Shown here in pieces: positions 26,655-39,093 of a DNA stretch of 64,000 nt. Under the pieces are notes generated by a model. The model was given only the letters and a program-made list of their open reading frames with translations, was not told where the DNA came from and ran no database searches. This DNA is from Baylisascaris procyonis (Eukaryota; Nematoda; Chromadorea; Rhabditida; Ascarididae): NCBI GenBank assembly GCA_037389465.1, contig JAZARR010000172.1, forward strand, positions 5,783,501 through 5,847,500. Reading direction: 5' to 3'. The position numbers were made by a program, and so were the translations under genes. Position 1 is the first letter of the stretch; the number at the start of each line of letters is the position of its first letter.

Positions 26655-26843
26655 CTGTGGGAAGAAAATTTCACATTGAATCTGATTCCCGTATCTTGAC
26701 CAGCCGCAAGGAATGAGAGTTCACCAATTGATCCATCAATAATACAACCAATAAGAAGACCAGAAACTTTTGTATTTACCGCATCAGACACAGATTGAAG
26801 CAATTCAGCAGCGTTCATTACATAGCAATTGCGATAATCCAAA
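26655..26843 (-). CDS. Ryanodine receptor exon, third SPRY domain second part
   Basis: After TATTTTTTAG the exon joins the previous one through Ser and reads LDYRNCYVMNAAELLQSV, NTKVSGLLIGCIIDGSIG and ELSFLAAGQDTGIRFNV. It matches SNCYMVW...[22 protein letters not shown] of ryanodine receptors. The family continues with x-E-P-G, so the true donor may be AAT|GTGAAA at 26,675; the frame also runs on to CACAG|GTAGTT (end given). No stop or frameshift is seen. Confidence 0.78.
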
Positions 26844-27525
26844 CTAAAAAATACTACTCCATTATGCAAATTACGTCACTCGATTAGTATATTCATACTG
26901 CACATCCATTTCAGCACATAAGAGATTAGAAAAACGGGTAGTGGGGAAAATACAAATTATGCAGCCAACAGTACTCGAATTTTGTCAAATGAAAGAAATT
27001 ATGGCCGAACCTATGGCAAATAAAACAAAAACAATTTTCACTTTCCCAAAGATTTGCTCATAATTTCACATCACTCATCAGCATATCTTAGCTATCACAA
27101 AATTTTCAAACGAAAACGTGGCAATTCGATTGTGATCAAATAACGAAGCTACTCAAAACAAGTTCCTCTGTACTATCAATAAGAGCAGCAAATGAGGTTA
27201 CATCTTTCTTTTTCATTACAGCTGTAACTATTTTCCTGAACGAGTTCAGAAATCTACTCTTTTCACTACAATCGACATCAGCTATGCTACAGTGGGGCAT
27301 TTCTTTGTGAAAAAACTGAAGTTATGCTTGCTGAAGCGGCGTCTGTGAGAGAGGGTTAACTTGATAGTCAGCGTTTCCGAGCAAGTATCTTAGCAGATAG
27401 GCCATGATTGTCTCTAATTGTTTTTTATCGCGTAATTTAGAAAACATCTGTCAATCGGAACACAAACACTTCATGATGAGATCACCGCAAACGATTTGCA
27501 AATTATGAAATAAGTAATAAGTAAC

Positions 27526-27698
27526 CTTTGAATGGAATTTCCATGTCGGTCCATCTCTTGAAAACGGCACCATCGCACAGCTTCACTCGCATTGAAATCG
27601 AGTGCATGAAAGTGATATCTGGGTGTAATCCAACCGATCCAAACACTCGCCGGATCCTCATCAGGGGAAATACGAACATCATAGCAAAACTTATCGAT
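27526..27698 (-). CDS. Ryanodine receptor exon, third SPRY domain first part
   Basis: After AATTTTAG the 173-nt exon encodes DKFCYDVRISPDEDPASV, WIGWITPRYHFHALDF and CRFQEMDRHGNSIQ. This aligns with [23 protein letters not shown] of ryanodine receptors, the sarcoplasmic/endoplasmic reticulum Ca2+ release channel (unc-68 in C. elegans). Phase 0 in, 2 out; donor AAAG|GTTACT. The frame is undamaged. Confidence 0.8.
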
Positions 27699-28591
27699 CT
27701 AAAATTGCAGCTTGCCAACTAAAACACTAAATATCTATGTGAGTACTATAAAATTAGATAACAAGGCAGCATTTCTCTGTGGCCGTATATTCATCATTTT
27801 TTAAATCATGTCCATACCTTCACCATTTGCATAGTATCGTATGCAAATAAACATTCAATCGTTGTTTCATAATGATTTCGCCGTTAGGTTGCGTATAAAG
27901 ATGCGCAAAAAAAGCGTACTGATCCTATAAATCTTTCCTCGATCACTTCCGTTCGGTGTTATAATGGGCTAAAAGGAGATCGAATTTTAGTTTATGGAAA
28001 TCGGCGAGATCAGCAATATTCCCTTAAGAGGTTCTCTGTAGATCAACGGTCCCAAAAACAATCCATTTGAAGTAATTAAATGATGAGAGTTTCACTTCAA
28101 GATTCCACTGGGCACTAATTTTCGTAAATAATTTCATGGAAAGAAGCGGTCTACTAAATGAAAAAAGACCACTGCAGTAAGAAAACTTCAGAAAAAAACT
28201 ATAACAGATATAAAGAAAAGAAGCAATAAGAAGAATTTATATTGTTTACGGTGGGTGAATCTTTATAGTCTCATACGTTATATTAAATGAGCCCCGATGC
28301 AATGTTCTATGCTTTCGGAGATAGATTCTAGACTTTATGTAGTTAATAAGTATGCTCATTAACTGAAAACAGATGGATGTCATGAAGGGTACGAATGATC
28401 GATGTGATTTAATCAACACTGCACTGGAGCCAATAAATATATAAATTTCACCTATTAGAGCTGTATATCTGGAAATTTTTATTTTATCTTATTTTTACCC
28501 CATTATTTTAATGAGGTTAGGAGGTATAGAGGGAGCAGCGAGGAAGAAAGAAAAACTAGAGAAAAGAAGGATATTTCAAAAGAGCACTGAC

Positions 28592-28790
28592 CCGATCAGA
28601 GAGTTCGGTCATTGCTCGCACATCGTCCTCTTGGACGCCACCTTCGACCGTCGCGGAACCCTCAACAACCAATATCGAATCACATACGACGCAGGCGAAG
28701 CGGGTAAAGGGGCTGCTGCTTCTTTCTTTTTCTTTTTTATTGAAGCCTTCTTCAATAGCGATTGCCGACCTGGACCCGATAATTGCATAT
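28592..28790 (-). CDS. Ryanodine receptor exon, Lys-rich linker to start of SPRY3, frameshifted
   Basis: The 5' half, in the phase set by the previous exon, reads GRQSLLKKASIKKKKKEA and APLPASPAS, like the vertebrate linker KKRGFLFKAKKAA...PPATPALP. The 3' half, in the phase set by the next exon, reads LVVEGSATVEGGVQEDDV and RAMTELSDR. The two halves are in different frames: length is 199 nt where 2 modulo 3 is required. A one-base loss (or two-base gain) near 28,685 explains it. This may be a disabling mutation or a sequence error. Confidence 0.58.
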
Positions 28791-29380
28791 CTGAATATCA
28801 CTGCATAGAAAAAAACCAAGAATTCGAGAAATAACTTGAAAATCATTAATAAGACAGCTACCTACATCTTACCAATCTCTTTCTGCTTTCCTAAGAGTTA
28901 TTTTTTTCGCGCAAAGATAAAACTATGGGAATATCAAGAGAATTTTGCAGCTAAGCGCCTTTCTACTTTTCCGCTCATTTCGAAACTCTGCAATACGCTC
29001 ACAATTACTAATAACAACCCACCAGCTTTCTTATTTTAAATAAGCAAGCGAGAGGAATTGCCAGAATTGGTGATTAAGCACCCTCACACCTACGCTCTAA
29101 ATTTCATGGAATGTATGTATGGAAAAGATTGTGGACGCCATACAAAAAAAGGAAATATGAAAGAATAGTATACGACCATCTATTTAAAAAATTTTCTAAT
29201 CAAGAACTTGCAGCATAACGAAGTACGACATCTTCCTTTCTCTCCCAACAAATGGAGATCTTTGAGTTGAATGTTGAAACGAGATCTCAATTCCTCATTA
29301 ATTTCGTTCGGTTAATCATCATAAAACGGAAGTTCTGCATTTAAAAAACGTCTGGATATCTTTAAAGCATTACAGCATAC

Positions 29381-29535
29381 CATAGCCTAATGTTTTCCTC
29401 GATCCAGACGATGGGGCGATATTTTCCGCTTCGACAGAGCTTGCGTCCAGAATCGTCGATGCTTCCGCACCGATGTTTTGCAGTGTTGGTGCATGTGAAT
29501 CTGCTGTTCGTTTGCTTTCTACTGGAGCACTCTCC
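29381..29535 (-). CDS. Ryanodine receptor linker exon, probable
   Basis: A 155-nt exon (acceptor TGTCTTCAG, donor TATG|GTATGC) encodes a low-complexity Ser/Glu/Ala segment: SAPVESKRTADSHAPTLQ, then ASTILDASSVEAENIAPS. It enters in phase 2 and leaves in phase 1, which fits the start of the Lys-rich exon at 28,790. Position before the third SPRY domain agrees with the variable linker of ryanodine receptors, which is poorly conserved, so identity depends on its neighbours. Confidence 0.5.
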
Positions 29536-31493
29536 CTGAAGACAACATTACCTTCAGAAATGCAATTCATATTTTAAATTCATTCATCCAATGCATGTAA
29601 TTAATGAACAGCTTTGACATAATTCTATGCTGACATTTCAACAACAGCACTAATGATCAAATGTTAAAGACATCTGGATGATCGATTAGCTTAGCAGAGG
29701 TGGCAAAATCTGGTGTGGAATGTTTGGACTTCGATACTGTGAAGTTACTGCACCACCTGCAGTGAAAACTACCAGGTACAGTAGACATTAAGGAATCGCC
29801 TCGTTTGATGAGTGAAGCGGTGCAGAATTTCGGACTATTAATGGTAAATACCTCAGTTAATATAACAATACCTTAGTAGTTACTGATAAATTAAGGCATC
29901 TGTTGAATACGAAGCGGAACGCAACTACATCATATCAATAGCCAGAAGGATTTTAAAATTTCTTTCGATAAATAAGCCATCACAATCACATCTATACCAG
30001 AATCACATCTACATCATTTTGCCACGCTCGTGCTTATAATTCTACAGCGACTCATACCCTGAAATTCTTCGACAAAAAATGGATTTCAGGCACCGAAATG
30101 CCTACCTAATCTGCAAAAATCACCGGTAATATTACCTTCACAAAGGCTGACGTCACTTCCTGATTGTTTGTTGACGTCTCCGTTATCGATAAGCATTCAC
30201 GCATGCCGCATATAACTGGAGATTGATCTCGGTATAGTGTAATAATAGAGAACTCCTAGCGCATACACATTACATCGCTCTACATCAATGCCAGCGATGA
30301 GCCGTATAAGCTCCCTGGATGTTCGATAGACATCATTAAGACCGATACCATTTCTTATACGGTTCTGGAAAATCAGCGAAGATATACTCATTCAGCTTAT
30401 TTCGAGCAAATTTTTTAAGAAGAAAATCACAATATTTTATTGAAAAAATTAGAGAAATTGAGCAGTTTTTCATTTCTTATAGTAATCTTTTTAGAAACCC
30501 GCAAAAATATGAGAACAATGCATTTAAAAGAAATAGATCTCTGCAACGAGTAATGAAAAGTTCGGAAAAAAATTCAAGAAGCAAGTCTTGCTTTCTTATC
30601 AATCATTTGAAAAGAGAGCTACAAAAAAATTTTAGATACTTTGTCAATACATATTCAACTTATGGTGAATTTCGATTAAGGCCCAATCAAATCCATCAAA
30701 ATGAAGATCCGAATAAAACAGGTGTGCGAAGAGGGGAGGGAGGGTGAGTCCCAAAAGTGAAGGTGAGAGGGAAACTAGCAAAAGGAAATCATTAAAAAAT
30801 TGCACGGTAACCATGCATTTAACAGATAAGTGGAGTCATACCATTAAAAGACGGAAAGGAAGTGAACCGTCGTCAAGCACGATCGTTGGCAATACAACTG
30901 AGGATTCTGGAAATCCACCAATATATTCTCGGCGACGAAAGAGTATTTCACACTGTCCACTTTAGGTATCTTCAACGACGGTGGAGTAAACCGCAATACG
31001 GCAAGAGGCGTTTCATGCCGCTTTATGAATTATATTTAAGAAATGGCCTGAAACATTTGGACCCTGTTTATTCCTAACAGCTAAAAAGGTTGCCTAGCAA
31101 TGAACGGCAGAAGTTTGCTGTAAGTAATCGAATAATCGAATGGTGTAGATAAATGAGACTGGCATCACTGCTGCACCGACTCGGCTACAGAGAGCAAAGT
31201 TTGGCCACGGCCAACTGCTATGCAAAAGAGGGAATGAACGTTGCTTGTAAGTGAAAAGCGGTAAAGCCTCGACTGAGGTGTGCCGAGGTCTTAAATAAAG
31301 CCTTAGCACACCACGCCACACGCAATTACTCACATAATCCTTCCCCCATCCAGTTCATTACAAACCCACTTCATTACATTTAATGATATGAAATCGAAGC
31401 ACAAAACATTCAAGAAAACGTCACTGATCGATACGCACTGCAAAACATAAAACAGCAAAAAGAAACCAAATTGAACGAAGCACCACCGCATAC
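29536..31493. other. Region where further ryanodine receptor exons were expected but not found
   Basis: Open stretches occur at 30.2-30.45 kb (minus, RNKLNEYIFADFPEPYKK) and 30.86-31.08 kb (plus, VFHTVHFRYLQRRWSK), but neither matches the second SPRY domain that should lie between a Ryr repeat and the linker. Confidence 0.35.
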
Positions 31494-31574
31494 GCGCGTT
31501 ATATCCCCATATTTGCGTTAGTGGCCGCGACGCATGAAAGTTGTGCGCTACGCCGAATAGCCAGCCGAGGATAA
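31494..31574 (-). CDS. Possible degenerate Ryr repeat of a ryanodine receptor
   Basis: The frame VAHNFHASRPLTQIWGYN matches the Ryr-repeat pattern H-N-x-x-A-x(5)-Q-x-W-x-Y at every spacing (family: HNVWARDRVGQGWSY) but lacks the usual Trp and Arg residues. It lies upstream of the SPRY3 exons on the same strand, the correct order. A donor GCGC|GTATGC and a weak acceptor GGTATAG frame it. It may be a decayed copy or chance. Confidence 0.3.
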
Positions 31575-32494
31575 CTATACCCAAGCAGATATGTACTGCT
31601 TAGATGTGTACTCGTCGATATGACGAATTTGTTGCCGCAATCTAGCACCTCCATCCATGAATGTTTTATATTTACTGCATCATCATTCTCATATCCACTC
31701 AGAAACATATACTGCTCATTTTCAAATTTGACTGGTGGTGAACTTAGACAATCTTAGAGAAATAAACAGGACAGTTCGACAGGATGTTCCGCATGCAGAA
31801 GGCATCGATTATTGCGTTTTAAATTGCAATGAATATGCAAATATCGAAACTTCACAGCCTAACTGCAGAGGTACAGAAATTATTCAAAAACCAACAGGCA
31901 AATCACTAAATCAGATGCTGAAGAAAATAAACAAATGAACCGGACGAAGTGCTATGAACGGACAGACCGGCGATATTCGTTTCTGCATCAACCCGACAGC
32001 GAGAATGAGGAATGCGCACAGTAAAACTGGCAAGAATCAAGCTATATATAGCAATCGTCGCACATATCAAATCGTCGCCTCAAGCAAAAAATCTATCAAA
32101 ACACTGCGTTTTCTTACGTTTTTTTGATCTTATTTTATTTCACAACTCTATTTTTGCGCCATTATTTGTTCGTCGATATAAATGCGACCGCAAGAAGAAT
32201 GGTATCGCTGGCGAATGCGCACAGCAACACTGGCAAGAATCGTCGCGCATATCAAATCGTCGTCTCCAGCAAAAGTCTATCAAAACACCGCGTTTTCTTA
32301 CGTTTTTTGATCTTATTTTATTTCACAACTCTATTTTTGCGCCATTATTTGTTCGTCGATATAAATGCGACCGCAAGAAGAATGGTATCGCTGGCGAATG
32401 CGCACAGCAACACTGGCAAGAATCGTCGCGCATATCAAATCGTCGTCTCCAGCAAAAGTCTATCAAAACACCGCGTTTTCTTACGTTTTTTGAT

Positions 32495-32815
<321 letters not shown>

Positions 32816-32825
32816 AGACTAGCTG

Positions 32826-33285
32826 TTCTCACAGCTGCTTATGCTTAGCCCTAAAATTGCCTCAACTTGAAAGGTTAGCCGATGCTCTTATCTATGGCAT
32901 TTACATCTCAGGTATTCTATAAGAAATTAAGGAAAAAAGGAAAAACTCGTCTTTGCTCAGTTGTGGATATAAAAAATGCGCCATAGGATTTAGGATTAGT
33001 GCTGAGCTTGCAACCTAGCACGTGCATCAGATGTATACGTCCTTGATGCTCAGTAAAAGTGCTTCTAGATGTGGATACGCATTCTTCCTTTAACTACCGG
33101 GTTTTGGGCAGAATTCGCAAAGAAGTATAGAAATACGTAAAAAGGCGCAACGAATGTTTTACTTTAGTTCAAATATTTAAAAAAAATTTTTTAATGATGG
33201 GCTGCAAGAAGCGAACCTGTAGAATCAGTTGAAATCATGAAATTTGATTATTCAAATTTAGTTGATGAAACGCTTTAGAAATCAT
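32826..33285. repeat. Dispersed repeat pair E, copy 2
   Basis: Second copy of the repeat at 8.0 kb. It begins about 15 bp after the long (TA)n tract, so satellite, repeat D, (TA)n and repeat E form one continuous block from 32.0 to 33.3 kb. Confidence 0.75.
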
Positions 33286-33559
33286 GAAGAAATATTTGCA
33301 CATTAAAATATGATGTACGACGAATTGAGAAGAGAAATATGTAACGCAGAAATAACGCAATAAAGAGAATAACGCAATAAATATAAAACTGAGAAGAAAC
33401 AATGGCCAGAGAAATAATTCGACGCTATTCGACGGGCAACGACCACTTTCGTGCGGTTCAACAAAGGCAATTAGTATCGACTCAGAGTGCTATGATAAAA
33501 GACATACGAAGGTACACTCAACATGTATAGAAACTCTGAGCTCACTTTTAGTTGCTCCT

Positions 33560-33690
33560 TCCTCTATGCTTTTCCCACAACGTCCTATTTCGAGCCCTGC
33601 TTGTACCATTCTCACTGTCTTCCATTGCTTCTACGTAAAGAACGTTCAATTTGAGTGCCCGCTCCTTCATCCAGTGCCTTCTGCTCGCCT
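33560..33690 (-). CDS. Possible exon after a good acceptor, end unknown
   Basis: After TTGGGTTTTAG the frame reads ASRRHWMKERALKLNVLY and EAMEDSENGTSRARNRT, open for about 46 codons to TAA. Codon use is coding-like. There is a possible donor TAC|GTAGAA. No family recognised; the lower boundary given is the end of the open frame, approximately. Confidence 0.28.
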
Positions 33691-34331
33691 CTAAAACCCA
33701 ACAGTACAGCCGCATACTTTATTTTTACAGTTCCATTTATTATTTTTTTGCGGATATCCTTAATATGTATGAATGCAAAGTATTTATGGTCGAACAAACG
33801 TACTTTTTTTAAAATTTGTAAGGTATTGTAAGGTTTATTTTACCTCTTCAAACCCAAAATTACTTTATTAATTAATCTTATCACCAAAAAAATTTAATAT
33901 TCTTGACCACTCTCAAGTTACGGAGAATTATTAAGCTGTCCAATTGTTATAAACCTAATATGAGATCCTCTAGGATAAGAACGAGCAATTCCACGCCACC
34001 ATCGAAAATGAAACAACAATGAAACATTCAATATAATCGACAATATTCTCGCTCATCAATCAAACATTCAAAAATATCCCGAAATGAATGTCAATGGAAT
34101 GACATTCTATGTGGTTCCGTCGAATGAAGGTCCTCTGGTCAATATGGTTCCATCCTTCCCTGTCAGAAGTTCCATTGGTGGTTCGTTTCTCACCGATCAG
34201 AGAATAGAAACAATTCAGTTTTCTGATTCCATCTAACTTAACAATCCACTTTTACAGACTGCCTAACGAAGACGAGATTTGTTGCAGCACTGCGCGATGT
34301 ACAGAAAAAAACCAAAAAGAAGCAAACTTAC

Positions 34332-34389
34332 GAACTGCATAATTTGTTCTCTTCTGTTGGCTTCACTTCGATCTTCTCGGCGCGATCTG
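34332..34389 (-). CDS. Putative 58-nt exon, protein unknown
   Basis: Both splice sites are excellent: CCCCCATTTTGCAG and AGTTC|GTAAGT. The phase 1 to 2 frame reads DRAEKIEVKPTEENKLCS, a charged segment. It sits about 57 bp from the end of a long dispersed repeat copy. It could belong to either the spectrin or the ryanodine receptor series; I cannot tell. Confidence 0.45.
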
Positions 34390-34446
34390 CTGCAAAATGG
34401 GGGTCAAGTAAACAGCCATCTTTTCCAGCTCCTCTTCTTTTAGTTC

Positions 34447-36351
34447 CAAACGAAGCTCAACAAAGAGTGACTGCATGAATGGAGTGCCCAGTTACGCTAG
34501 CATATCTTCGGTGCCTTCTTAGTATTTGGCTCCTCTGAAAGCATTGGTCCATAGAGTCGCTTGAAATCGATGAGGAGAAAAATTATTTTTTATGAAGTTC
34601 CTTTGGACAAACCTGGTTACTTTAAACAGCCATCGAATCTCGATCGGAAACCGAAATTTCGGCCCCATTGCACCAATAAAACTTCAGTTTGGACCTCCAT
34701 CTTTTTCCCGATTGCAACCAAATTTCGTTTACCACAGAACTCCTTCAATCTGCAACTGACTGATGCTTTTGAGACTGGTCATTTCAGACGATTTTCGGTT
34801 GCGACCGAACGCTTTCAGTCGATTCTGATGGAAATTTTGATCGGTTGCTATCACTGCAGCAAGCAAAACAAATCGAAACTGTAATGAGATTTTTGCAGAA
34901 ACCTCGGAAGCTCCTGTCCTTTTCTCTACCTCAATGGAAAATGCCAACCTTTTGAACACGCTTTCATCAAAAATGCAATATTTTAAACTCTCGACTGATG
35001 CAGCAAAAAGTGCGTACACAGTTCTCAAACACTGAGCGAATTTTTTCTTAAATCTGCCTGCAACTTTCTTAACTTGTTCAAGTCCCAAACCGCTGCACGA
35101 ATTGCACAAGAGTGATTTCAACTGAAGAAAAATAGCTTGAAAGCCCTAGTTAAACAGAAGGAATCTCAACCATGTGCACCGAGACAAAGACAGTTGGCGA
35201 AAGATACAAATATACATCCATTAATTTCCCACCGAAAAGAAATCCCTTCAATCGGCGTCTGAAATAATTCACTGACTTGTGGAGTAAAAATTACATGTCG
35301 GGTTACAAATCAAATGATTTCCGATGACAAACAGCGGAAAATGGGAAGCGATTCTTGTGGATGTCAAAATTAGAAGTGAACACCGAATAAAGGACGCAAG
35401 TAAACATGTCTAAACCTTCGGAAACATCCTCACCGTGAGGACCTCAGGAAGAACCTTTCCTGCTACTAATATTTCACAGTCTTGCTGTTATATTCTTTTC
35501 CACTATGCTTGTTCATGTCGAAGAATTCACTCATCATATAGGCCACGGACATTGTGCACCAATGCCGTTATCTGGTAATGAATTCACCTGGATAGCCCAT
35601 TCGTTTGTGCACTACATGACGTTTGTTATTGCAATGTTATATTGATATGCATAAGTGCAACACAACATGAGGTTAGTATCTATTCAGTGAGGCGCAACAT
35701 CTACAACTTGGAGCACAAAACGCGTATTTTATCATGTTATCAACCGATACACATCATCCTCACCTTCTGCCCTTTCATTTCACTTCGCTGAACCAAAGTT
35801 CCTAATTATATCGCTGATTTAGCAGCGTACCGGAAAGGATGGCAACCATTCTAATTATGACATTTCTTTGCGCCTTCATAAAAAGTTGGCGACTTCGTGC
35901 CCTTTGGATCCCTTCTTTCGATGATCACAACAAATAAAATTCCCATTTTTCCTTGAACACAGTGGCAAACGGTGAGGATGCAATGACTCTGACGAGAGAA
36001 TAGCACATAAACGAATATTCACGACATAAGAAACAGTTGAAACAACGGACAAAGGGAGGAAAATGCCAATAACGATGTTGAGTTACTTTCCCTATATAGG
36101 AAGGGAGAAAGAATAAAAGAGCAGGAGTAAGAGACAGGATAAAACAGCACAAAAGACGAATGAAGAGAGGGAACGACAGGAAGAGAGGGGCCGAAAAGGC
36201 AGGGAAGGATAGAGAAGAGAGGAAAATAAAAAAAGAATAGTACGCATGAAAAAAAAACGAAGACAATGTGAAAGAAGGATGAGTGAAAAGAGGCAAGGAG
36301 AAAAAAGTGAGGCAAAAGTAAAGAACGGAAAAAAGAAAGAAAAATAGGAAA
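34447..36351. repeat. Dispersed repeat, full-length copy B (about 1.9 kb)
   Basis: Same orientation and the same ends as copy A, including the shared segment AGTGACTGCATGAATG and the purine-rich end GGCAAGGAGAAAAAAGTGAG. It lies between the exon at 34.3 kb and the spectrin relic at 36.7 kb. Divergence from copy A is mostly single substitutions and small indels. Confidence 0.75.
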
Positions 36352-36721
36352 AAGTGCAGCGATCTTATCCATTAACCGGAGCGAAAACTGGTGGTTCAGA
36401 GCTCTCAAAAAGACTTTCAACTGGTAAATTCCCAAACTGTTGCAACTTTCCAAATAGTAAAAAATTCCCAAACTGATAACATGGAAAATAATTATGGTGC
36501 ATATCGATTTCGCAAAACTGCTAACTCGAATTAGTTCAATGTGCATTATAGAATACTGCGCTTGAGCACATAAGAAACAAAATTGAGATACCAAAATTGA
36601 ATCTTTCAAGCAGGGTAAATTTTATTACTCCCTTCCCATCCCTCATTTTCCTACATCAGAGCAGAAAAAAAAAGAATTGTCCATCATCAAAGGAGATAAG
36701 AGATGAACAGAATTATGATAC

Positions 36722-36932
36722 CTATTAAATTGACGCTGATCACTGGCCTCGTTGAGTTCAGCGAGTTTCTTAGCACTCGCATCGACAAGCTCATCTCACA
36801 TGCCATAGACTTCAGCTAAACGTGATTCACACGATCGGTAGCATAGTGCTTCTCTCGGATCAACGCATCACCAGTGGCATTAATCTCGTCATCAATTCTT
36901 GCCCGTAATTCATATGTTTCTGCAGCTTGCCT
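36722..36932 (-). pseudogene. Alpha-spectrin exon relic, repeat 1
   Basis: Bracketed by TTTTTCAG and AATAG|GTATCA. The first half reads AETYELRARIDDEINATG and DALIREKHYATDRV; the second half, in another frame, reads ESRLAEVYGM, then stop, then DELVDASAKKLAELNEAS and QRQFNR. This is a textbook alpha-spectrin repeat (helix B/C and the start of the next helix A). Two lesions are seen: a single-base loss near 36,826 and TGA at 36,796-36,798 where spectrins have Trp. Length (211 nt) is one base short of what the two end phases require. Spectrin builds the membrane skeleton; this copy could not encode it as written. Confidence 0.8.
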
Positions 36933-37578
36933 CTGAAAAATAATACTTACAAATTAAATGAAACGCTTCGAGTTGAGTTCCTAAAGGAGATTTTCATTAA
37001 TGAGTTGCCCTCCTCTCCATTCAAACCGCTCCTTCACGTCTGATATACGGACGACATTAACAAATATTAAAAAACCGAATATTGGTCGGATCCAAATACG
37101 AGTCGTCTTTCGCTGTTTTCATTTCATACAGTAAGAACCTACATATGTAAATGTAGGAACTCCAAAAGCAGCAACTTTCAGAACATGTGCTCCCCGGCTT
37201 TCGTTCTACAAATTTAAAAAAATTAAACTCGCCAATTTCTGAAATCCCATCATTTGCGTGGATTTTAACCTGGAAAGAAAAAACGCGTCCCGTGTCAAAC
37301 CCGTCCCAATGCTCTATCTGGTATTGGCGAGTCACTCCTTACTTTTATGCTGCGTCGTATACAAGAAATTTAGAATTCACTTAGGCGCATATACTATGGT
37401 TTACATGACGATTCAATATCGTTTCTTCAAAGAGCACCCCACTCATCAAGTAGCAGCTCCGCCCCCTCCCTCTCCCCGCCGACTTTACCATATCATTACC
37501 AAAGAAACCGTTTTTAAAACGCTCCGAATTCGAATAAAAAATTATCCAGATAACCAAATTTCAAAATTACCTGATTAC

Positions 37579-37683
37579 CTTCGGCAGTCTCGAGGATCTT
37601 AATCTCGCACGGAGCCGCAACTTCACGTACCGGCTCATGCAGCACGCCCGATTCGGCCTCTTCTCCACAACGCGTCTCGAATG
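37579..37683 (-). CDS. Exon ending in an alpha-spectrin-N-terminus-like motif
   Basis: A 105-nt exon after ATATTGCAG encodes FETRCGEEAESG, then REVAAPCEIKILETAE, with donor CGAAG|GTAATC. The final IKILETAE resembles the conserved alpha-spectrin start (VKVLETAEDIQ), and phase 1 would allow Asp as the next residue. It lies directly upstream of spectrin repeat exons. It also resembles the exon at 49.1 kb (ETR, PCEI), so the spectrin assignment is not certain. Confidence 0.45.
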
Positions 37684-37780
37684 CTGCAATATTTGTGACT
37701 GACTAATGAAAACAAATGATGTATGCGCAAACGAGTGGCCCGAAGCAATGCGTAGTGCAAGTGCACAAACACGCACTCAC

Positions 37781-37870
37781 CGTTGCCCAACCCGCCGCGC
37801 ATCAACCGATCACATCTTGCAAGCTCTCTAGCAATTTGCCTCCACTCCTCACCGACTCTCGCCGCAAATA
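37781..37870 (-). CDS. Death-domain-like exon
   Basis: A 90-nt exon (acceptor GAAATAG, donor AACG|GTGAGT) encodes FAARVGEEWRQIARELAR followed by CDRLMRGG. The VGEEWRQIAREL pattern resembles the start of death domains (V-G-x-x-W-x-x-L-A-x-x-L). It leaves phase 1 and joins the exon at 37,683 through GCA with only about 97 bp between them. The death-domain reading is from motif only; it could equally be another helical module. Confidence 0.45.
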
Positions 37871-39093
37871 CTATTTCTCAACACTCTAACGTCGATATTC
37901 TCAATGATGTGTTTTAGCAACTCTCTCTCACCGCGACAAATTCTGCATAGGTTTGACTGTGATTTGTACCTCTTGTAAGTGCTTCCATTCTTGTTTCTCT
38001 TCAATAATTCCACTTAACGACTGTATTTTTCTCTACTTTCCCCTGTAATGACAGAGTAGATGACGTTCTATAGGCCCATATGCTGCATGTTCTTCATACC
38101 CTATAATGTAAAGTGCAATGGGTCACTAATGTGCCAACCCGATGTCTTATGTATTGCTGACAAACGGCAACCACAACTTGAACGCCTTACAACCAATATG
38201 TCTTCCAAATGCGAAACATTTACAGTGGCCTAATTATGCATGCTATGAATCGATAATCATCTCAGAGAAGAGCTATCGTGCAACCCCAATCATCACTACA
38301 TTTCTGGATAGGTTAAGTTGACTAACTCCACGGTCAGAAGTTCAGAAAATCCAAACAGGCAGCATGTCGCGACTCTAAAATTTCTAAGCACATCTCCAAT
38401 GACTAAAGCATTCTACCAACCCGACCTCGGTGCAAAGCGAAACAAAAATAACCTTGCACGAACTGCAAGAATCACTCTGAAAATGGATGTTAAGTGCGAT
38501 ACATGAAACGCAAAGAGGCATGTGTTTTGCCGATGGCAAAATAGATGCACTTTTATTAGGGTTAACATCACAAAAAAATCCATCTGAAAATCCATGATAC
38601 TCGTCATTTCATTGCTCTTAACAATGCCTCTTAAAAATAATGCAAAAATTTCTTCTTCAATTTCAACAAATTTCTGTTACAATCGAAAATTTTCAAGCAT
38701 TTTAATATTAACGACAATTTTCGTATAAATCTATTTTTCAGAATTCATTACTCTAATAGCAACAGATGGTACACGAAAAACATGCCTGGTCCTCAGTAAC
38801 TTCTTCGCAAGTTCCTCTGAAATATCCACGATTCCACCTCAAAGTCCACTTCTTGGTCGTCTGGGCAACACACACACATAACGGTTGGTTGTTGATGTTT
38901 AAATCCAGCCTAAAATTGCTTGTTCCTTCAATGGTTAACTCCACTGTTCATTTCCATCCAATGAAGGGATGTTTCCAAATGCATCAGCTAATAGAGAACA
39001 ACTACCTACCTGTTCAAGAATTGTTGAGTGCGAGCATGATCCTGCGTTTTCTCTATAAAGAAATATTCCAAGCGAAAATCTGCTAACAAAACT

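Noticed and set aside
31094..31333. Open frame at 31.1-31.3 kb considered as a ryanodine receptor exon
   Set aside because: No match to the second SPRY domain or Ryr repeats and no good splice sites.
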